A DNA stretch of 40,422 nt. Source: JACRIM01 sp964605185. GTDB taxonomy: Bacteria > Planctomycetota > Phycisphaerae > UBA1845 > UTPLA1. Positions 27,256 to 36,756 of the stretch are shown piece by piece (within the stretch, counting starts at the first letter, position 1; every line of letters starts with the position of its first letter). Under the pieces are notes generated by a model. It was not told the DNA's origin. It did no database searches and worked only from the letters and a program-made list of their open reading frames with translations. Location: positions 1-40,422 of the forward strand of contig CAZSBF010000036.1 of the NCBI GenBank assembly GCA_964605185.1, read 5' to 3'. A program made the position numbers and the translations under genes.

Positions 27256-29260
27256 CAAACAACGATCGCCCCGTCATTGTGGCGGGCTTTGGCACATCAA
27301 ACAATCCCAGAAGAGTCGGTGCGATGTCAATCAGCGCCGGGTCGGATATTCCGATTCGCCGGTTGGAAAGCAACACCCCCGGCACCAGGTCGTGTGCAAT
27401 GCAGTGGTCGGCGCTCCAGGCTTGATTGTTGTCGATCACCACGTCGTCGTCGAACTGGCCGAGGCAGGTGTTCCAACTCGCACGATACCCACGCTCATAG
27501 CCGACGATGAGGTCCGGGGCGTTCTTGGCCTCCGCACCGTGATAGATTTCCTCCGCACGATAGACGCGCCGCACCACCGGCGACCCATTCTGCGGGTCAC
27601 GCAGCGCCAGCAGTTTTGCGGAAATCTCCTTCAACAATGCATCGCGATCGCCCGGCTCGACAATACCAAGCTTCTCGCGCCCTTTGAGATTGACATAAAG
27701 TCCATTGAGCCCCAGCCCGAAGGCTCGCGTGTTCGTCCAGTCGGCATCGCGCGTAACATCACTGACCGCGGAGAGATAGCCTTCCCGCTTGAGCCACGTC
27801 GTCAATCCCACACACCGCCGAAAGTTAGCGAAGCCATGATCCGACATCACCAGCACCGGCGTGTCATTTCCGAGTCGCTCCCGAGCCTTGCCAAGCACCG
27901 TGTCAACCTGACAGTAAAGCGCCTCGATCACGGCGTTGTATTTCCGGGCGGCTTCGGGCGTGCGAACGGGATGCTTGTCGTCGCCCTCCCACCAGTAGAT
28001 ATGGGCCTGTAAATCCGTGCTGGAGAAATAGAAGAAAAGCAGGCCTCCCCGAAACTCGTCAATCGCATGATCCAGCATCCGAATGGAGTCATTGAAAACC
28101 TGGTCGGCCTGCGTCTTGTACTCCTCGTCCGAGAGGATCTCATGCTTGCGGGCGTTGAACTGCTCGGCAAATCCGATGGTATAGAACGGTCCCATCGCCC
28201 TGGCGATATCGCCCGCAAACGACGGCGGCTCGCTGAATACAACATCACTCGATCCGGGAACGAAATTCAGCGGCGTCACAAACAACTCGATGTCCGGCCG
28301 AACCGATTGCAGGTAGAACCGAACCATCGTGCGGAAGACCGGACCGACGGGTGTCTTCAGAAAATGCACTTCATGCCAGTCGCTCCACTCGCCGGTATTG
28401 AGAACGAACTCAACGGTCTCATTGGCGGCGACGCCCTGGTTCACATACACCAGCTTGGCGACGTTGTTCGTCTTATCCGGATGAACCTCAATGTCCACAG
28501 TGAGCGGCGGTCGCTTCGCCAGGAACTCATTCGGAGGGCCCTGCAACCGGGCGATGGAAATGCCCGTCGCCTTGTCGCGCGTAAAACGCAGTCGCATCCC
28601 ATCCGCCGCCTTCAACTCGGGGCGCGGCGCAGACGTGAAATGTTGGTAGATCCCCTGCGACCCGAGCGCATCCGGCACACCCATTCCCGACAAACAACAG
28701 GCATGCCCATGGTCCGACTTGCTCGGCGGATAATTGGCCGGCAGGTGATACATTCGCACGGGGATTCCGCGCTCGTCGAGATAATTCCAAAACGGCGTGC
28801 CGCGGCGAAGAAGTTCGTTGGTCGCACCGCCCGATGGAATCTCGTACTTGCCGACTTTCCACGGCTCCTTGTGCTCGCCTTCGACGATGCGATTCGTTGA
28901 AAAATACGGCAGGGCCTGATGCGCAGGATCGCGATGGATGAAATCGAAAATACCATGCACGCCGGGATCAGCGCCGGTGATGAAGTTCGACCACGCCACC
29001 GGGCTTTGCGGAGGAATGCTCGTGGTCAGCGGCCAGAAGCCCCCCTCAGATGCCAGCTTCGCGAAATTAGGCATTCTCCCGGCATCCATGAGCTTCCGGA
29101 CAAGCTTGGGGTCCATGCCGTCGCAACCAAGGACAAAGACCTTGCGAGCGGGCTGGGCATTGTTGTTCTTGGTGCATCCGGCCAAGGACCACCCAATCGC
29201 AAGACCCATCGCAGACAATAGTCTCAGAGCGTTTGACAATTTAGAGAGGATACAACGCAT
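27227..29260 (-). CDS. Lipoprotein of the alkaline phosphatase / type I phosphodiesterase superfamily
   Basis: 677 residues. The signal peptide ends in the lipobox LAGC (Cys29). The catalytic fold begins KVFVLGCDGMDPKL, where Asp47 is a metal ligand. SPVAWSNFITGADPGVHGIF holds the putative nucleophile Ser or Thr region. SSTDLQAHIYWW and MSDHGF supply further metal ligands, and ISDPALIDIAPTLLGLFDVP closes the fold. The family (PF01663) covers nucleotide pyrophosphatases, phosphonoacetate hydrolases and phosphodiesterases, so the substrate cannot be named. A beta-rich insertion covers about 225-330. It starts 25 nt after the TPR lipoprotein stop and has no Shine-Dalgarno sequence, so it is likely read in the same transcript. 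The protein should be anchored on the periplasmic side. Confidence 0.9.
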   Translation of the reverse strand: MRCILSKLSNALRLLSAMGLAIGWSLAGCTKNNNAQPARKVFVLGCDGMDPKLVRKLMDAGRMPNFAKLASEGGFWPLTTSIPPQSPVAWSNFITGADPGVHGIFDFIHRDPAHQALPYFSTNRIVEGEHKEPWKVGKYEIPSGGATNELLRRGTPFWNYLDERGIPVRMYHLPANYPPSKSDHGHACCLSGMGVPDALGSQGIYQHFTSAPRPELKAADGMRLRFTRDKATGISIARLQGPPNEFLAKRPPLTVDIEVHPDKTNNVAKLVYVNQGVAANETVEFVLNTGEWSDWHEVHFLKTPVGPVFRTMVRFYLQSVRPDIELFVTPLNFVPGSSDVVFSEPPSFAGDIARAMGPFYTIGFAEQFNARKHEILSDEEYKTQADQVFNDSIRMLDHAIDEFRGGLLFFYFSSTDLQAHIYWWEGDDKHPVRTPEAARKYNAVIEALYCQVDTVLGKARERLGNDTPVLVMSDHGFANFRRCVGLTTWLKREGYLSAVSDVTRDADWTNTRAFGLGLNGLYVNLKGREKLGIVEPGDRDALLKEISAKLLALRDPQNGSPVVRRVYRAEEIYHGAEAKNAPDLIVGYERGYRASWNTCLGQFDDDVVIDNNQAWSADHCIAHDLVPGVLLSNRRIGISDPALIDIAPTLLGLFDVPKPATMTGRSLFDAGAAIAGR

Positions 29261-29285
29261 TTCGAATTACTAAGGAGTTGCTTTG

Positions 29286-31469
29286 CTAATTTGCCGCGTG
29301 GTGGGCCTGACGCGACTCATACTTGGTTAATCGAGATTGGATAGCCGCGGCACCCGGTCTCGTTCCGGCCAACCCGACCGCCTTTCGGGCGGCCTTCACG
29401 GCATCGTCGAAGCGCCCTACTTCGGCATACGCGGCCGCCAGCGCGTCCTGATACTCGCTGTTTTCGCCGGCTGCACTTCGGCAGGCAGCCTCGGCCAGTC
29501 GCAATGCCGTCGCGCCATCGCGTTGAGCCGCGTCTGGGCTTGTGGAGAGTATCCACGAGAGGCAGATCGCGAGCAGAGGCTGTCCATCAGCGCGTTCCAT
29601 CCGGTCCTTTAACCAGGCATTGGCTACTCGAGTATCGCGCTTGGCAAGTTTGAGATAAACGGATCGCATAGCGTCGCGAAGTCGACCGCCGTCGTCCAAT
29701 TCCATGGTCTTCTGAAGGATTCGAATGGAACGATTGAAGTCCCCCGTGTCAGCCAAGGCAGTCGAGATTTTGCCGACTGCCGCGACGAAATCGCGCGCTT
29801 TTGACGCCTCCTCCACAAGGCCGGCAGTCTCCAGCGATGCTCCAAGCGAATTCAGTTCCGCCGATCCCAGAGACGTCTTGGCCATGCCCTGACGGCGTGC
29901 ATCGGCCTGCTCTGCCATAATCGTTGCCATCCGCGTTATGACAACATCAATGACATCGCGAGACCCCGCCTGAAGCGTCTTGATTCGGCCGGCAGCGTCG
30001 TCATACTTGCCTTCGCAGATAATCGCCACGATCAGGTCGATCACATGCTGAGGCGTCCCCCGTTGAAGCACGTTTAGTTTTTCATAGACAGCGCGAGCAT
30101 CAGCGGCACGGTTTAGTCGAAGCATTAGCTCGCCATAGCGCGGCAAAGTGTCCACATCATTCGGAGTGCGAGTGAGTACGTCATTGAGAATCAGCTCCGC
30201 CCCCGCAAGATCACCCAATTCCATCATGCACTCGGCAAGGATGCCGCGCACCGCGGATCGGCTGAAGTTCTCGTCGAGCACGATCTTCAGTTCGCGTACG
30301 GCATCTTGAAAGCGGCCTTGCTTCCATCGAACGATTCCCAGTTGCTCGCGAAATTCCCAGTTCTGGGGTTCCCACTGAAGTGTCCGCTCGAGGATTGTCC
30401 CGGCGATATCGAGTTGGCCCGTCTCAATAAGTTGTTTCACCATAACAACAAGGGCGTCCCCGCGGGCGACCCGGCCCAGATAGTCGAGATAGATCGGATC
30501 GCGAATCACCGGTGGCAGACCGCCCTGCGACGCCATGGCGTCATGAATGTCAGCTTGCCTGCGATCGCCATCATCGCGAAGCAGCGTCGCCGCCATGCGG
30601 TGCGCCTTGGCGAATTTGGGGGCAAACGTTGCCGCTTTCTTGTAATACTCGAGCGCCTCTCGCTTTTTTCCGGCCTTCGTCGCACACTCGCCCAGTCCAA
30701 ATAAGGCCTGAGAATCGTTCGGCATCAGCGTGGCGGCCTTCTGATAGGCCTCGCACGCGGCCTTCGAGTCTTGTTTGAGAAGCAAGTCACCAATGCGCAC
30801 CTGAACGGCGTGATACCCTGGATCGATGGCGGCCGCCTCTTTCAGGGTCGTCACTGCTGCGGGAATGTCAAATGCCTCGGCATGCGCGAGCCCCAGCAGA
30901 TACTTCCACCGAAAAGACGACTTATCAAGAGTTGTAGCGCGCGTGAGGCACTTGATCGCATCACCCGCCGAACTAAGGCGAAGGTAGACCATGCCCAGTT
31001 CACCGACCTTGTCCGCGTTGTCGGGGTTCTTCGCGGCATCCACATAGCCGGCAATGACTTCCCGTTTGATCGATTCTGCCAGCCCGGGAAAATCCGGGCG
31101 CGGAATTTCTGGATTCGTCGGAATGTCATCCGGAATCGTGAGACCTTTTTCGTTGACCTGTTTTGGAAGCCGGGTCGCCTCAGGAAGTGGAACCGCCTTG
31201 GGTTGGTTCGTCGGCAGGGGCGGGCCGCTGTCGGCCGTTCCGCTCGGGGACTCTGCCCGAGACCCACCCAAATTCGACGACCCTGTTTTTGAAACTGTCG
31301 CGTTGCCCGAATCGGATGCACCAGACGATTCAGTACGAGTACCCGATGAATCGCCCGGAAGCGATGTCGCATGTTGTCGTTCCGGCGGTGCCTTATCGCA
31401 ACCCGCGAGAATGACCATCGCGCCGATCGCAATGGATGCACAGCGCCGACTTGATAGAAGTGCCTTCAT
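29286..31469 (-). CDS. TPR-repeat lipoprotein
   Basis: 727 residues from ATG 31469. The signal peptide MKALLSSRRCASIAIGAMVI leads to lipobox LAGC (Cys24). A Ser/Pro/Gly-rich linker covers about 30-100. From about residue 125 on, TPR units are abundant, e.g. GDAIKCLTRATTLDKSSFRW, AACEAYQKAATLMPNDSQAL and REALEYYKKAATFAPKFAKA, with more in the C-terminal third (FDDAVKAARKAVGLAG). It is probably a periplasmic scaffold. It is first in the operon with the AlkP-like lipoprotein. The ATG was chosen because the signal peptide and lipobox follow it directly, and because TATCAT lies 7 nt upstream; the longer open frame upstream gives an unnatural N-terminus. Confidence 0.9.
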   Translation of the reverse strand: MKALLSSRRCASIAIGAMVILAGCDKAPPERQHATSLPGDSSGTRTESSGASDSGNATVSKTGSSNLGGSRAESPSGTADSGPPLPTNQPKAVPLPEATRLPKQVNEKGLTIPDDIPTNPEIPRPDFPGLAESIKREVIAGYVDAAKNPDNADKVGELGMVYLRLSSAGDAIKCLTRATTLDKSSFRWKYLLGLAHAEAFDIPAAVTTLKEAAAIDPGYHAVQVRIGDLLLKQDSKAACEAYQKAATLMPNDSQALFGLGECATKAGKKREALEYYKKAATFAPKFAKAHRMAATLLRDDGDRRQADIHDAMASQGGLPPVIRDPIYLDYLGRVARGDALVVMVKQLIETGQLDIAGTILERTLQWEPQNWEFREQLGIVRWKQGRFQDAVRELKIVLDENFSRSAVRGILAECMMELGDLAGAELILNDVLTRTPNDVDTLPRYGELMLRLNRAADARAVYEKLNVLQRGTPQHVIDLIVAIICEGKYDDAAGRIKTLQAGSRDVIDVVITRMATIMAEQADARRQGMAKTSLGSAELNSLGASLETAGLVEEASKARDFVAAVGKISTALADTGDFNRSIRILQKTMELDDGGRLRDAMRSVYLKLAKRDTRVANAWLKDRMERADGQPLLAICLSWILSTSPDAAQRDGATALRLAEAACRSAAGENSEYQDALAAAYAEVGRFDDAVKAARKAVGLAGTRPGAAAIQSRLTKYESRQAHHAAN

Positions 31470-31476
31470 GGCGGAG

Positions 31477-31482
31477 ATGATA
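31477..31482 (-). promoter_or_regulatory. TATCAT -10 box for a probable leaderless lipoprotein operon
   Basis: On the minus strand TATCAT ends exactly 7 nt before ATG 31469, with no Shine-Dalgarno sequence. A TTGTGC hexamer lies 18 nt upstream of it as a possible -35 element. Confidence 0.5.
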
Positions 31483-31703
31483 AGGCGCGATGGGATCGCC
31501 GCACAATCGATGATCCCGCGCCCGACAAACTTCCTGTTTGGCCACGCAAGCCACATACTGGACGATTTCGGACCCCGCGAAATCGACAACGAATTTTCCG
31601 ATTCACGCGCAGCACGCCGAAAGTAACGCGCCCGACGGCAATATCACTCGACGGACTCCGTTGCAGGCGTAACCGGTCGCAAAACCGACAAAGCCAACCA
31701 GCC

Positions 31704-34700
31704 CTATCGACGTCGTCGGCGCATGACGCCCAAACCCGCGAGCATCAACGGCAGCATCGCTGCGGCACCGCCACCACACAACCCGCACAACGCCGGGTTG
31801 TCGATCGGCTGTGGATTCTCCGACTCCAGCGCCGGTCCACCCGGTTCGACGATGATGCCGTTGACGGTGATATCATCGTCGCCGCGCTGGCCGTCAATCA
31901 GGTGCAGCGTGATCACGTCAGCGTTCACCTCGGACCCCGTATTTCCATCGAACAGGAATCGATAGAAGTGGTCGACCGGAATAATCGGCGTCGCGCCGAA
32001 CTTGTAATATGTGTTCACCGTGGGCCCGCCGTGCAGGAAGACCTTCACCTCGATCGCGCCGCCCGGAGCCACATTCTTCACTTGGAAGGCAAAGAACCCG
32101 TAAGGGAACACCACGCCCGGAGGCGCAAGTTCCGGCTGCGGAACCTGAAGCGCCTGAACGCCCATCAGAATCGTGCCCGCCGGCGACTCGATCGTCACCG
32201 GGTTGCCGTTGATATCCTTAAACGTCGTCACGTTCGGCTGCAGGCTGTCCGGAATCCCATCATTGTTGCCGTCACCGTTGTTCGGCCCCATGTTTTCTTC
32301 GTCGGGCGGGATGCCGTCATCGTCGTCGAGGATCCATTCCTTCTCCGCGGTGCAGTTGAACGGTACGCCGTCCACATTGCCCGAGGCCGTAATCGTGTCC
32401 GTGCCGGCCACAGCAGCGCCCGTGTAAGCAAACGTCGCTTCGCCCGAGGCATTGGTGACCTGATTGGACACCTTCCCGGCATTCGGGCCTGCGGTGACGT
32501 TAAACGTCACGATGATTCCCGCCGCCGCCGCGCCGTTGCGCGTCACGGTCACCGTCACATCCTGCGACGTATTCACTGGAACCGTCTCATCAAGCGGTGC
32601 AAGCGCGCAAGACGCATCAATCCAGTTCTTCGTTGCCGTACAGGAGAACGGAACGCCGCCGACGGTACCCGTCGCCCGGATGGTGTCCGTGCCGACACCG
32701 CCATCGCCCGTATAAGTGAAGACAGCAGTGGTGTCGCCGCCCGTCGGCACAATCGCCGGACCGGCCACGTTCGGACTACCCGCCAAGATCTCAAAAATGA
32801 CCACGTTGCCATCAGGCAAGGCGCCCGGTGGGTTGACGTTGACCGTCGCGGTTACCGAGTGATCCGAGTTGATCGCATTAGTCGCATCCGCCGGATCGAG
32901 CGAACACGTCACTTCGATCCAAGTCTTGTTGGCGACGCACGTAAAGGGGAACCCGCCGACCCTGCCCGTCGCGGTGATCGTATCGACGCCCGGCCCACCG
33001 TCGCCTGTGTAGGTAAACGTCGCACGACCGAGCGCATTGGTGAAACCAACATCCGTATCGCCGGTGTTTGGGCCGGCTGTGACCTCGAATCCAACGATGA
33101 TGCCCGGCTGCACCACACCGTTCTTCTGCACTTCAATGGTCACCGTGTGATCGGTGCCGACCTGATTTGTATCCGCTCCGGGCGTCAACATGCATCCGGT
33201 ATCGGTCCATTCCTGCTGAACGTTGCACGTGAACGGAACGCCATCCACCGTGCCGTTGCCGGTGATCGTGTCGATTCCGCTGTTCGCACCGGTGTAAGTG
33301 ACCGTCAGTTCGCCCGAAGCATTGGTGGCAAACGGCGGATCGCCGCCGCTGACAAGGTTGTTCGCGCCGCTGACCGTGAAGTTCACAGGCACGCCCACCG
33401 CCGGTGTCCCCGCCTTGCGAAGGACGGTGATCGTCAACGTCCTCATCCCACCCGTCAGCGCCGGAGTCGTCGCTGCGAAGCTGCAGGTGGGGTCAATCCA
33501 CTCCTTATTCACCGGCGTGCAATCAAAGGTCGAACCATTAATGGTCGCCGACGCGTTGATCACATCGGTTCCGGCCAATCCGTTGCTGGCATACGTAAAC
33601 GCCGCCTCTCCGGCGCCGTTCGTATTGACGAGGCCTGCATTGCCGACATTCGGGCCGCTGACCACGCTGAACTGCACCGGCACGCCCGGTGGGAACAACG
33701 GCACTGCGCCGTTCACCAGAATGCTGGCCGTCGCCGTCGTCAAGGTACCGACCTTGCTCGTCGGCGCATCGAGACCGACATTACAATTAAATGTGACCCA
33801 GGTCTTCGTCGCGGTGCAGTTGAACGGCACCGGAGTTCCCAGGACGAGAACCGTCCCACTCGACGTAATCGTGTCAACGCCCGGAGCCGCACCGTTGTAG
33901 GTGAACTCGGCTTGGCCGTTGGCATCGGTAATGTCCATGCCTGCGGCGACATTCGCGCCGACCGAGGCAAAGTTCACCGTTACGCCGGCCTGCGGAACGC
34001 CGTTGAGCAGCACCGTCGCCGTGACCGTATGCGCCGAGCCGACAGGGTTCGTATCCGTCACGGGCGTCAACATGCACCCCGTGTTCACCCAGTCGATCGT
34101 CGCCGTGCAGGCGACAGCCTGCGTAATACCATCAACCGTCGACGTTGCGCTGATGGTGTCAGTACCAATCAGCCCATTGCTGTTGTAGCTGAACGTCGCT
34201 TCGCCCACGCCATTCGTTACAGCCGCGCTCGCCGCACCCGCATTTGGGCCGGCCGTCACGCTGAAATTCACTGTCGCACCGACGGCATCGGGGCCGCCCG
34301 CGAATCGCAGGATCTTCGCCGTCACGTCGTGAGCGGTGCCGACCAATCGCACCGCGGTCGGTGGCGTCAAGCCGGTGCAGACCGGGTCAATCCAGTTCTT
34401 CGTCGCCGCGTTGCTCGTGAAGGGCTGCCCGCCGACCGTTCCAGTTGCGGTAATCGTATCGAGCCCGGGATTCGCGCCCGCATAGGCAAATGACGCCTCT
34501 CCACTTGCATTCGTGTTCACGACCGCGACCTGTGGATTCGCACCAACCACGGTGAAGGTCACCGGTACCGCATTCTGCAGTACACCGTTCATGACGACCG
34601 TCGCCGTCACTTGGTGCATGGTCCCAACGCGATTTGTCGCCGTGACCGGCACAAGCGTTGCGCCAGTCGTAATCCAGTCTTGCGTAATCTGGCACGAGAA

Positions 34701-36167
34701 GGGCACCCCGTCCTTAACGCCAGTGATCTCGATGACATCAGTACCGGCGAGAGCGGACGTCGTATAGCCGCTGAAGTCGAGCTGACCCAGTGCATTCGTA
34801 TTTCCGGCAAACATGAGACCGGCATTCGGGCCGGAAAGAACGTTAAAGGTCACCGCCTGTGCCACCACGGGCGCAATCGGATTGCCGTCAACGACCTGCA
34901 CGGTAACAACGCATGGCTGATTGACCAGCTTCGGATTTGTCGCCGGGTTCAGACTGAGCGAGCATTCCGGATTGATCCAATTCTTCGTGACGGCAACCGA
35001 AGTAATCGCAACTCCATCGACCGTCGTGCTCGCGGTGATCATGTCCGCGCCGACGCCGGCTGTCCCGGCAAGTCCGGGGTAAGTAAAGCTCGTCTCGCCG
35101 TTCACATCGGTGAGCCCGACGCCAACAAGATTGTTCACCCCGGTGACAGTGAAACTGACAAACACGAAAGGAACATTCACACCGTTTCGTTGAACCTTTG
35201 CGGTGACGGTGTGGTTCGATCCCACGCGATTCGTCGCGACCGGCGGCGTGACAACGATCGTCGGATCGATCCACGTCGCCCCAACAGTGCCCGAAGCCGT
35301 CCCGTCGTCGACGGTTACCGCAATCGGCCCCTCGGCCGTCGCACTGGTGATCTTGAACGTTCCACGACCATTCGCGTCAAAGGCGTTGCCCGCCGCGAGA
35401 ATGTCCGCGGCATTGGCTGCGATATTGCTTAGCGTGAAATTGCCCGGAATATCGCCGTCGGCAAAGGTCTTGGCCGCGCCCCCGGCGGTAATCGCGATGT
35501 TCGCCGGCGGGGCCATTCCCTGCCGCGTTGGATTGTTGCAGGCATCCTCGGCCTGCACCGTGATCGTGATTGTTTCGTTGATCTTCACGACCGGCGGCGT
35601 CGCCGTCACGCGATAGTGATGCACCGGACCGTTCGCGGCGGTCACCGTGACCGCAACGAGTGGATTGCCCATGATTGGCGCCGCGCTGGACTCGACCGTC
35701 ACATCGGCCAGATCACCAGGATTGACCGCCGGGCTGCACGACGTCGTTCGAATTCGAATATTGTTGAATTGAAGCTGCGTTTGGACCGTGCTGCTGGCCG
35801 CCGTCACCGTAAACGTGATGGTCGATGCCGTTGGCGTGGCCGTGGGAGATGCAAGCATGAACGTTGCATCCGCGGCCGAAATAATGCCCGCGGTAACAAG
35901 CTGCGATGTGTCAAACGCGAAGTTAGCCGGCGCCGTAATCGTGATCGTGCTGCCGGCGGTCCATTCGCCGACCGCGCCTTCAAGCACCTGCGGGCTCGGC
36001 GCCACGGCGTTGAAGCTGCCGCTCACGGCGGTGCTGGCGTCAACGTTTACGCTGCCCTGAAGGACCACTGTCCCGGCTTTGGCTGCGCTGCCGCACATCA
36101 AAAGCGCAGCCGATGCAATGCGGAAAATCATGGAAGTACGAAACGATGTAGTTCGACACGTGCGCAT
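31704..36167 (-). CDS. Giant Ig-like repeat surface protein with choice-of-anchor U domain
   Basis: 1487 residues. ATG 36167 has GAGGG upstream. The signal peptide ends near AAKAG (about 31). An N-terminal beta-rich region (35-295) precedes ten Ig-like units of about 98 residues (about 299-1275), each ending in a tryptophan segment such as KNWIDPVC or KTWVTFNC. The core reads VGTxHxVTAxVxxNG, TNASGEATFTY, GTDTITAxGTVDGVPFxC. They resemble bacterial Ig-like (Big_1, invasin-type) domains. A Ca-binding Asp/Asn stretch (DGNNDGIPDSLQPN) follows, then a choice-of-anchor U domain (about 1305-1450: PPGVVFPYGFFAFQV, ITLHLIDGQRGDDDITVNG). The protein ends CGLCGGG, a hydrophobic helix and five Arg residues. 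It is probably displayed on the cell surface and cleaved at or near the Cys motif. Adhesion or structural role inferred. Confidence 0.93.
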   Translation of the reverse strand: MRTCRTTSFRTSMIFRIASAALLMCGSAAKAGTVVLQGSVNVDASTAVSGSFNAVAPSPQVLEGAVGEWTAGSTITITAPANFAFDTSQLVTAGIISAADATFMLASPTATPTASTITFTVTAASSTVQTQLQFNNIRIRTTSCSPAVNPGDLADVTVESSAAPIMGNPLVAVTVTAANGPVHHYRVTATPPVVKINETITITVQAEDACNNPTRQGMAPPANIAITAGGAAKTFADGDIPGNFTLSNIAANAADILAAGNAFDANGRGTFKITSATAEGPIAVTVDDGTASGTVGATWIDPTIVVTPPVATNRVGSNHTVTAKVQRNGVNVPFVFVSFTVTGVNNLVGVGLTDVNGETSFTYPGLAGTAGVGADMITASTTVDGVAITSVAVTKNWINPECSLSLNPATNPKLVNQPCVVTVQVVDGNPIAPVVAQAVTFNVLSGPNAGLMFAGNTNALGQLDFSGYTTSALAGTDVIEITGVKDGVPFSCQITQDWITTGATLVPVTATNRVGTMHQVTATVVMNGVLQNAVPVTFTVVGANPQVAVVNTNASGEASFAYAGANPGLDTITATGTVGGQPFTSNAATKNWIDPVCTGLTPPTAVRLVGTAHDVTAKILRFAGGPDAVGATVNFSVTAGPNAGAASAAVTNGVGEATFSYNSNGLIGTDTISATSTVDGITQAVACTATIDWVNTGCMLTPVTDTNPVGSAHTVTATVLLNGVPQAGVTVNFASVGANVAAGMDITDANGQAEFTYNGAAPGVDTITSSGTVLVLGTPVPFNCTATKTWVTFNCNVGLDAPTSKVGTLTTATASILVNGAVPLFPPGVPVQFSVVSGPNVGNAGLVNTNGAGEAAFTYASNGLAGTDVINASATINGSTFDCTPVNKEWIDPTCSFAATTPALTGGMRTLTITVLRKAGTPAVGVPVNFTVSGANNLVSGGDPPFATNASGELTVTYTGANSGIDTITGNGTVDGVPFTCNVQQEWTDTGCMLTPGADTNQVGTDHTVTIEVQKNGVVQPGIIVGFEVTAGPNTGDTDVGFTNALGRATFTYTGDGGPGVDTITATGRVGGFPFTCVANKTWIEVTCSLDPADATNAINSDHSVTATVNVNPPGALPDGNVVIFEILAGSPNVAGPAIVPTGGDTTAVFTYTGDGGVGTDTIRATGTVGGVPFSCTATKNWIDASCALAPLDETVPVNTSQDVTVTVTRNGAAAAGIIVTFNVTAGPNAGKVSNQVTNASGEATFAYTGAAVAGTDTITASGNVDGVPFNCTAEKEWILDDDDGIPPDEENMGPNNGDGNNDGIPDSLQPNVTTFKDINGNPVTIESPAGTILMGVQALQVPQPELAPPGVVFPYGFFAFQVKNVAPGGAIEVKVFLHGGPTVNTYYKFGATPIIPVDHFYRFLFDGNTGSEVNADVITLHLIDGQRGDDDITVNGIIVEPGGPALESENPQPIDNPALCGLCGGGAAAMLPLMLAGLGVMRRRRR
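32343..35273 (-). repeat. Ten Ig-like coding repeats (~294 bp each)
   Basis: Units are marked by the Trp segments TWIDPT, NWINPE, DWITTG, NWIDPV, DWVNTG, TWVTFN, EWIDPT, EWTDTG, TWIEVT and NWIDAS, and end before EWILDD. The average period is 98 residues. Copies differ at many positions at the protein level, so they are old duplications rather than a recent expansion. The opposite strand stays open for long stretches because of the repeat and base composition. Confidence 0.85.
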
Positions 36168-36756
36168 GTCTTGTCCCTCTCGTTAACGGCGCATGAAACG
36201 CGCCGAGACCCCCGCTCATGATCGATTCCCGATCACGCCGCGAATCCCTCAGATGTCTGTTCACTCAGTTGGCCGCACGGAAAGCGAAATGAATGCGCCC
36301 CCGAACGGTCCGCCCCAGGAGACTGGACTGATTCTGTCCCACCCAGCCCCACACGGTAAGTGCATTATAACCAACGGCCGGACCTGACTCTAGGGAAATG
36401 GGGCAAGTTCTTATTGGAAGATGTGCCGCTCCGAAGAAAGTCCCTCGATTCGGCATCGTCCGAAAACGAATTGCCCATACCATTCTTTGCCTCATGAGTC
36501 GGGGCAACCCACAAGACGAAAACAAGGTCACGGGCGCGACATCCCGGAACGACTTTCCAATCGCGCAAATCGAAGTTTCATTCTTCACAAAACCGCGTCT
36601 GGCATTGACTTCCAAACGCGTTTCGGTTCTTATAGAGCGGGAGTTAGGGAAGGATTCTGTCCATTCAACATGGGGTCGAGGGGGTCAGGGGCATCTTGAT
36701 ACCCGACGCCGGTTGAGTGTATTCGTCGCCGTGTCACGGCATGACCCGGGAGGGAA
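36168..36756. other. Intergenic region between the divergent Ig-repeat and lipoprotein genes
   Basis: 589 bp without a convincing gene. A perfect TATAAT on the minus strand at 36364-36369 could be the -10 of the Ig-repeat gene, with a leader of about 190 nt. A short dyad GCCGTG/CACGGC with one central base lies at 36728-36740, close upstream of the lipoprotein ribosome binding site. Short frames on both strands look fortuitous. Confidence 0.55.
36364..36369 (-). promoter_or_regulatory. TATAAT candidate -10 box for the Ig-repeat gene
   Basis: Perfect -10 consensus on the minus strand; a 17-bp spacer places TAGAGT as a poor -35 match. It lies about 197 bp upstream of ATG 36167, in the only gene-free stretch that could carry its promoter. 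Confidence 0.35.

Noticed and set aside
31902..34493. 863-codon open frame on the plus strand opposite the Ig-repeat gene
   Set aside because: Product is Arg/His/Asp-rich without domains; it exists because repeated GC-rich codons keep the antisense frame open.
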